From: Zavarzinella formosa DSM 19928
GTDB lineage: Bacteria > Planctomycetota > Planctomycetia > Gemmatales > Gemmataceae
DNA length: 49,865 nt
Direction: 5' to 3'
NCBI RefSeq assembly: GCF_000255705.1
Contig: NZ_JH636439.1
Coordinates: 1,998,969 to 2,048,833, forward strand
Shown: in pieces, positions 46,249-49,865 of the stretch
Layout: every line of letters starts with the position of its first letter
Numbering within the stretch: the stretch's first letter is position 1
Notes under the pieces: generated by a model
Seen by the model: only the letters and a program-made list of their open reading frames with translations
Told to the model about the DNA's origin: nothing
Database searches by the model: none
Translations under genes and position numbers: made by a program

Positions 46249-47900
46249 ACCCGATCATCCGTCGTGAACTGCTCGACCTGCTCCGCACCCGCACGGCAAC
46301 TGCGGCGATGATCGCGCTGGCCGTCGTTTGCTCGCTCCTTGTGCTGGTGCGTTGGCCAACCGGCGGAGTGAGCGATCTCAACGGAGCCAGATCGCTTCAG
46401 GTGCTGAGAGTGTTTGGTTATGGTTTGCTGGCCGGGGTTTTGTTTCTCGTGCCCGCGTTCCCGGCCACATCCATCGTTTGGGAGAAGGTCAACGGAACAC
46501 TTGCCCTTCTGTTGAATTCGCCAATGTCTCCATGGTCGATTTACATTGGCAAACTTGGCGGAGTGTTGGGGTTTGCCGTTGTGTTGCTCGCGGTGACAAC
46601 TCCCGCCGCCGCCGCGTGTCACGCCCTTGGCGGCATGTCGGCGAAGGGGGGCGTCGTACTGCTTTACGCTGTCCTCGCGGCGGCCACGATTCAACTGACG
46701 ACTCTCGGCTTGCTTGTCAGCAGCCGGGAAAACTCGTCGGATGCTGCTCTTCGCACCACTTACGCCCTTGTTCTGGCGGTCGTTGTGTTACCTCTCGCTC
46801 CTTATTGGTTCCTTCAAGGAGGTTCGGGGCCGGAAGTTGATCTGGCCTCGCTGGTGCGGTGCCTGTCTCCCGTTCCCGCCGTGATGGAAACGCTCGGCAA
46901 CACCGGAGTTGGAGATCGTGGCCTTGGTACCGAAGGTGACGTGGTTCCCCGATACCTCGGCCTCTCATTGCTCACGAGCATCGGGTGTGCCCTGATGACC
47001 GTTTCCGGGCTTGGCCGTAATCCGCTTGACCGGTCACGACCGGCCGGAGTGATGACTCAGGATCGCTCTCTTTCGGGAAGGGCCGCCCGGCGAATATTCT
47101 TTTTGGTTGACCCCCAACGCCGCTCCGGGAGCATCAATCTGTTGTTTAACCCGGTGCTGGTGAAAGAACTAAGAACCCGGCGATTTGGCCGGTCCCATTG
47201 GGTTTTGCGACTCATCGCGTTATGCGCGATCCTGTCCCTCGGCCTCAGTTACATCGCGGTCTCCGGCGCGCTGGCGTGGGGTTCTCAGTCGGTCGGCGGG
47301 GTAATCATTCTTCTCCAGACATTCCTGTTGATCTTGTTTGTCCCGAGCCTCGCCTCGGGGTTGATTAGCGCCGAGAGAGAGGGGGGCACATGGCGGCTCC
47401 TGCGGATGACGCCTCTTTCGGCCGGGGCAATTCTTCGCGGAAAGCTGCTCAGCGTGGCATGGCCGGTCCTCTTGCTGATGTGTGGCACTCTGCCCGGATA
47501 TATGGTGATGGCAATGGTCGAACCGGACCAATTTGTCCGAATGCAACGACCGCTTGTCTGTTTGGGTGTCACGGCGATTTTCGCCGTATTGGCGAGTGCT
47601 GTGGCCAGTAGTTTATTTCGTTCGACGGCCGCCGCCACTGCCGCCGCGTATCTGATCGTCGTGGGGGTGTGTCTGGCGCCTTTCCTAATCTGGCTGGGAA
47701 AAGACTCGCCGTTCGGCCATCCGACAGTGGAGGCCGCTCTGGCTTGCAGCCCGATCGCTGCCGCCTTGGGTGCCGCCGACTTTCAGGGGTTCGACGGATA
47801 TGACCTGCTTCCGCTCAATTGGTGGATCACCGGGGGTGTCAGCATTTTTCTGTTGTTTGTGCTGGCATTGCGAACACGCCAACTTTGCCGTCCGGAGTAA
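46245..47900 (+). CDS. ABC-2 type permease, internally duplicated
   Basis: A 551-residue inner-membrane protein with about 12 hydrophobic segments in two similar halves. Each half starts with the same cytoplasmic motif: NPIIRRELLDLLRTR at residue 2 and NPVLVKELRTRRFGR at about 302, followed by a first helix (AMIALAVVCSLLVLV and LRLIALCAILSLGLSYI) and later a segment 'WEKVNGTLALLLNSPMS' versus 'REGGTWRLLRMTPLS'. The duplication means that one polypeptide supplies both halves of the pore. It overlaps the ATPase gene by 4 bases and is followed 8 bases later by the HEAT-repeat gene. Substrate unknown. Confidence 0.92.
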
Positions 47901-47908
47901 GGAACGAA

Positions 47909-49669
47909 ATGAGTAACAACACATTGACGGCGGGACGGCCTGTCAGATGGCAATTCATGTTTGTGTTGGGCTGTCTGGTTCAAGGCGTTCCGGCGGTTCG
48001 CTCTGAAGAATTATTTGACTCGGTCATGCTTCACAGCCCGGAACTCGCCGTTCCCCGCACGGTGCGGACGTTCCCCGACAAATTGCCCGGCCTCTGGATC
48101 ACGGCATTCGATCGGCCGGAAGCAGACATCCGTTGCCAGGCGGCTTTGACCATCGGACGCGCCCATCAACTTGGAATGGACGGGCTGAGGCAAACCATTC
48201 CGGCCCTGACACGCGAACTTGATCGCGAGGGCCAGCACGCATCGGTCCGACTGGCCGCCGCGCGGGCACTGGTGGTGTTGGACGCCAAAGAGTCGGCTCC
48301 GAATCTGTTCAAACTGACTTTGTCCGGAGATGCCGACCTTTGTGAAATCATCGAACCAGCCTTGGCTCGTTGGGGATATGACCCCGCAAAGGATGAGTGG
48401 CTGAAGCGCCTGAGCCATCCGGCTCCGCATCGACGAGAAACAATCCTCGCAATTCAATCGGTCGCCGTTGCGAAGGAAGAAAAAGCAGTCCCCCGCCTTC
48501 GTGAACTTGTTCTGTCACTTGAGTCATCATCGGCCGTTCGCCTGGAGGCCGCCCGCGCGCTGAGCATCCTCCGAAAATCAGGGGCCGAATCGGATGCCGA
48601 CCGGTTGGGCGCGGACAAGTCCCGTCGAGGCATGATCGGCCGGGTCGCGGGGGCTTGGTTGCTCCGTCAACATTCCGGAGATGAGACGGTTCGTCGGTTA
48701 CAATCATTTGCTCGCGACACGGAACCATCGGTGGTGACGGTCGCACTCGCCCGGCTCATCGAAATCGATCCCGTTTTGGTCGAGCCATTGCTGGATTCAG
48801 TCCTCGCCAGTTCGGACGCCAACGTCCGGGGACAAGGGATCGAGGTGCTGTTCCGACGACCCTCCGACAAACATTTTCGGCTCCTTGGCGACCGGCTTTC
48901 CGACGCGCACCCGGATGTCCGTTCCAAAGCCCGCCGTTTTCTCCGGGAACTAGCGGCGGCCCATCACGACAAGGTTATACGCGAAGGCGAGCAGGCGCTG
49001 GCCGGAACCGACTGGAGAGGCCGGGAGCAATCGGTGATCTTGCTCGCCGATTTGAAGCATCGGCCCGCCGCCGACCGCCTTGTCAATCTGCTGAATGACG
49101 ACCGCCCGGAGGTCGCCATCGCCGCGGCTTGGGCGTTGCGAATGTTGGCGGTTCCGGCCACATTGCCGAAGGCCCTCGACCATTTTGAACGATACACAAT
49201 CAAGAACGTCCCGCCAGATTGGCGGGACCGACAACTCAGCCAGCTTGCTCAATGGTTCGGACAAGCCCGATTTACCCCGGCCGACAAGACCTTGCGAGCC
49301 ATGATCCCGCCCAAAGCTCTGGCCGGAATCCAAACTCGTTCTGCCGCCTGTTGGGCATTGGGATGGTTGCATGAGGGGAAGCCAAGCCCCGACCTCGCCG
49401 GTCTTCTCGAAGGCCGGTTGGCGGCCGTCAATCCGTTTGATGTGGAAGTCGAACTCGTTCGCCGGATGTGTGCATTGTCACTTGGTCGAATGAAAGCCAA
49501 CGATCATTTGCCGACGTTGCGAAAGTTTTATTTGGAAGGAAAGCCGTCGCCGAGCATGGTGAACAACGCCTGCGGATGGGCCATCGAACAGTTGACCGGG
49601 GAAAAGGTGCCGCCGCCTGAAGTGATTGAAACTTCTCAACGGATGTGGTTTCTTTCTCCGTTGGATTGA
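47909..49669 (+). CDS. Exported HEAT-repeat protein of the ABC-2 operon
   Basis: ATG 47909, preceded by AAGGAA and 8 bases after the permease stop. The longer open frame to 47819 overlaps the permease and is rejected. The 586-residue product has an N-terminal hydrophobic segment (WQFMFVLGCLVQGVPAVRSE, probable signal peptide) and repeated helical units of the HEAT/PBS-lyase type: ASVRLAAARALVVLDAKESA, AVRLEAARALSILRKSGAES, ANVRGQGIEVLFRRPSDKHF, PEVAIAAAWALRMLA. It likely forms an extracytoplasmic solenoid that works with the ABC-2 exporter, a partnership inferred only from the tight operon. No enzyme motif seen. Confidence 0.85.
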   Translation: MSNNTLTAGRPVRWQFMFVLGCLVQGVPAVRSEELFDSVMLHSPELAVPRTVRTFPDKLPGLWITAFDRPEADIRCQAALTIGRAHQLGMDGLRQTIPALTRELDREGQHASVRLAAARALVVLDAKESAPNLFKLTLSGDADLCEIIEPALARWGYDPAKDEWLKRLSHPAPHRRETILAIQSVAVAKEEKAVPRLRELVLSLESSSAVRLEAARALSILRKSGAESDADRLGADKSRRGMIGRVAGAWLLRQHSGDETVRRLQSFARDTEPSVVTVALARLIEIDPVLVEPLLDSVLASSDANVRGQGIEVLFRRPSDKHFRLLGDRLSDAHPDVRSKARRFLRELAAAHHDKVIREGEQALAGTDWRGREQSVILLADLKHRPAADRLVNLLNDDRPEVAIAAAWALRMLAVPATLPKALDHFERYTIKNVPPDWRDRQLSQLAQWFGQARFTPADKTLRAMIPPKALAGIQTRSAACWALGWLHEGKPSPDLAGLLEGRLAAVNPFDVEVELVRRMCALSLGRMKANDHLPTLRKFYLEGKPSPSMVNNACGWAIEQLTGEKVPPPEVIETSQRMWFLSPLD

Positions 49670-49865
49670 CATCCCTAATCGTTCAGATGATCACCATCAG
49701 TGTTGTTTGAGATGCTCAACAAATCACATTGCTCCCGTATGATCGCAGGGGCAATCGGTCTTTCTGCTGGTCTCGAAGAGACCGTGCGGACGTCCGGCAT
49801 GTTCCGGGGAAAATAGCGCTAAGCATGTGGCCGGTGTTGGTTGTTACTTTCTGCCGCTAACCAAG

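Noticed and set aside
49769-49783. Small hairpin (GGTCTC-GAA-GAGACC) after the last gene
   Set aside because: Only six pairs and no U-run, so not convincing as a terminator.

Overview
The window looks like a chromosomal segment from a planctomycete, most probably of the Gemmata/Gemmataceae group. This rests on gene content: secreted DUF1501, DUF1552, DUF1549/DUF1553 and DUF1592-type proteins, a TIGR03067-type secreted protein, a Tyr-rich YTV-like surface protein, a Gemmata-style tyrosine integrase remnant and a b558-type succinate dehydrogenase. The DNA is moderately GC-rich. Most genes have recognisable Shine-Dalgarno sequences, and several use TTG starts.

Layout. 1-309: 5' part of an ISAzo13-like transposase running off the left edge. 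417-1889: aldehyde dehydrogenase, divergent from a secreted HEAT-repeat protein (2015-3115). 3202-7003: a DUF1592-type cytochrome and a DUF1552 protein, a typical planctomycete pair. 7064-7804: two small unknown proteins. 7907-11042: an AAA+/VWA pair related to Mg-chelatase/MoxR systems, followed by a receiver-plus-ATPase regulator (11250-12197). 12210-16844 (minus): a parvulin-type PPIase and a long type-2 isoleucyl-tRNA synthetase. 16984-17931: Tyr/Cys-rich exported protein. 18251-18895: small RNA ligase. 19119-22813: sdhCAB. 22883-25955: a TIGR03067 protein, a membrane-anchored small protein, a thioredoxin-TPR protein and a 2-hydroxyacid dehydrogenase.

26165-33357 has the look of a genomic island. 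A tRNA-Arg(CCT) is followed by a frameshifted integrase cut off by a perfect 42-bp palindrome made of IS/MITE-like ends. Next comes a minus-strand heavy-metal efflux operon: Cys-rich exported protein, RND adaptor, CzcA-type pump and a small lipoprotein. The adaptor and the lipoprotein share a repeated metal-ligand-like motif (W-C-x2-H-x4/6-C-x2-C). 33588-34701 is a split gene whose C-terminal half resembles the Imm51 immunity domain. 35036-42395 holds a small exported protein, a Kelch protein and a DUF1501 - DUF1549/1553 - DUF1501 triad. 42663-49669 is a four-gene operon around an ABC-2 exporter: large membrane protein, ATPase, internally duplicated permease and exported HEAT-repeat protein.

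Most notable observations: (i) the IleRS carries G-V-H-H where class I synthetases have HxGH, plus a divergent KMSKS loop, the pattern linked to mupirocin hyper-resistance in some IleRS2 enzymes; (ii) the WCxxH...CxxC repeat shared by two proteins of the metal efflux operon; (iii) the split Imm51-like gene; (iv) the palindromic mobile-element ends in the integrase remnant. All functional calls come from reading the sequence; no database search was run.
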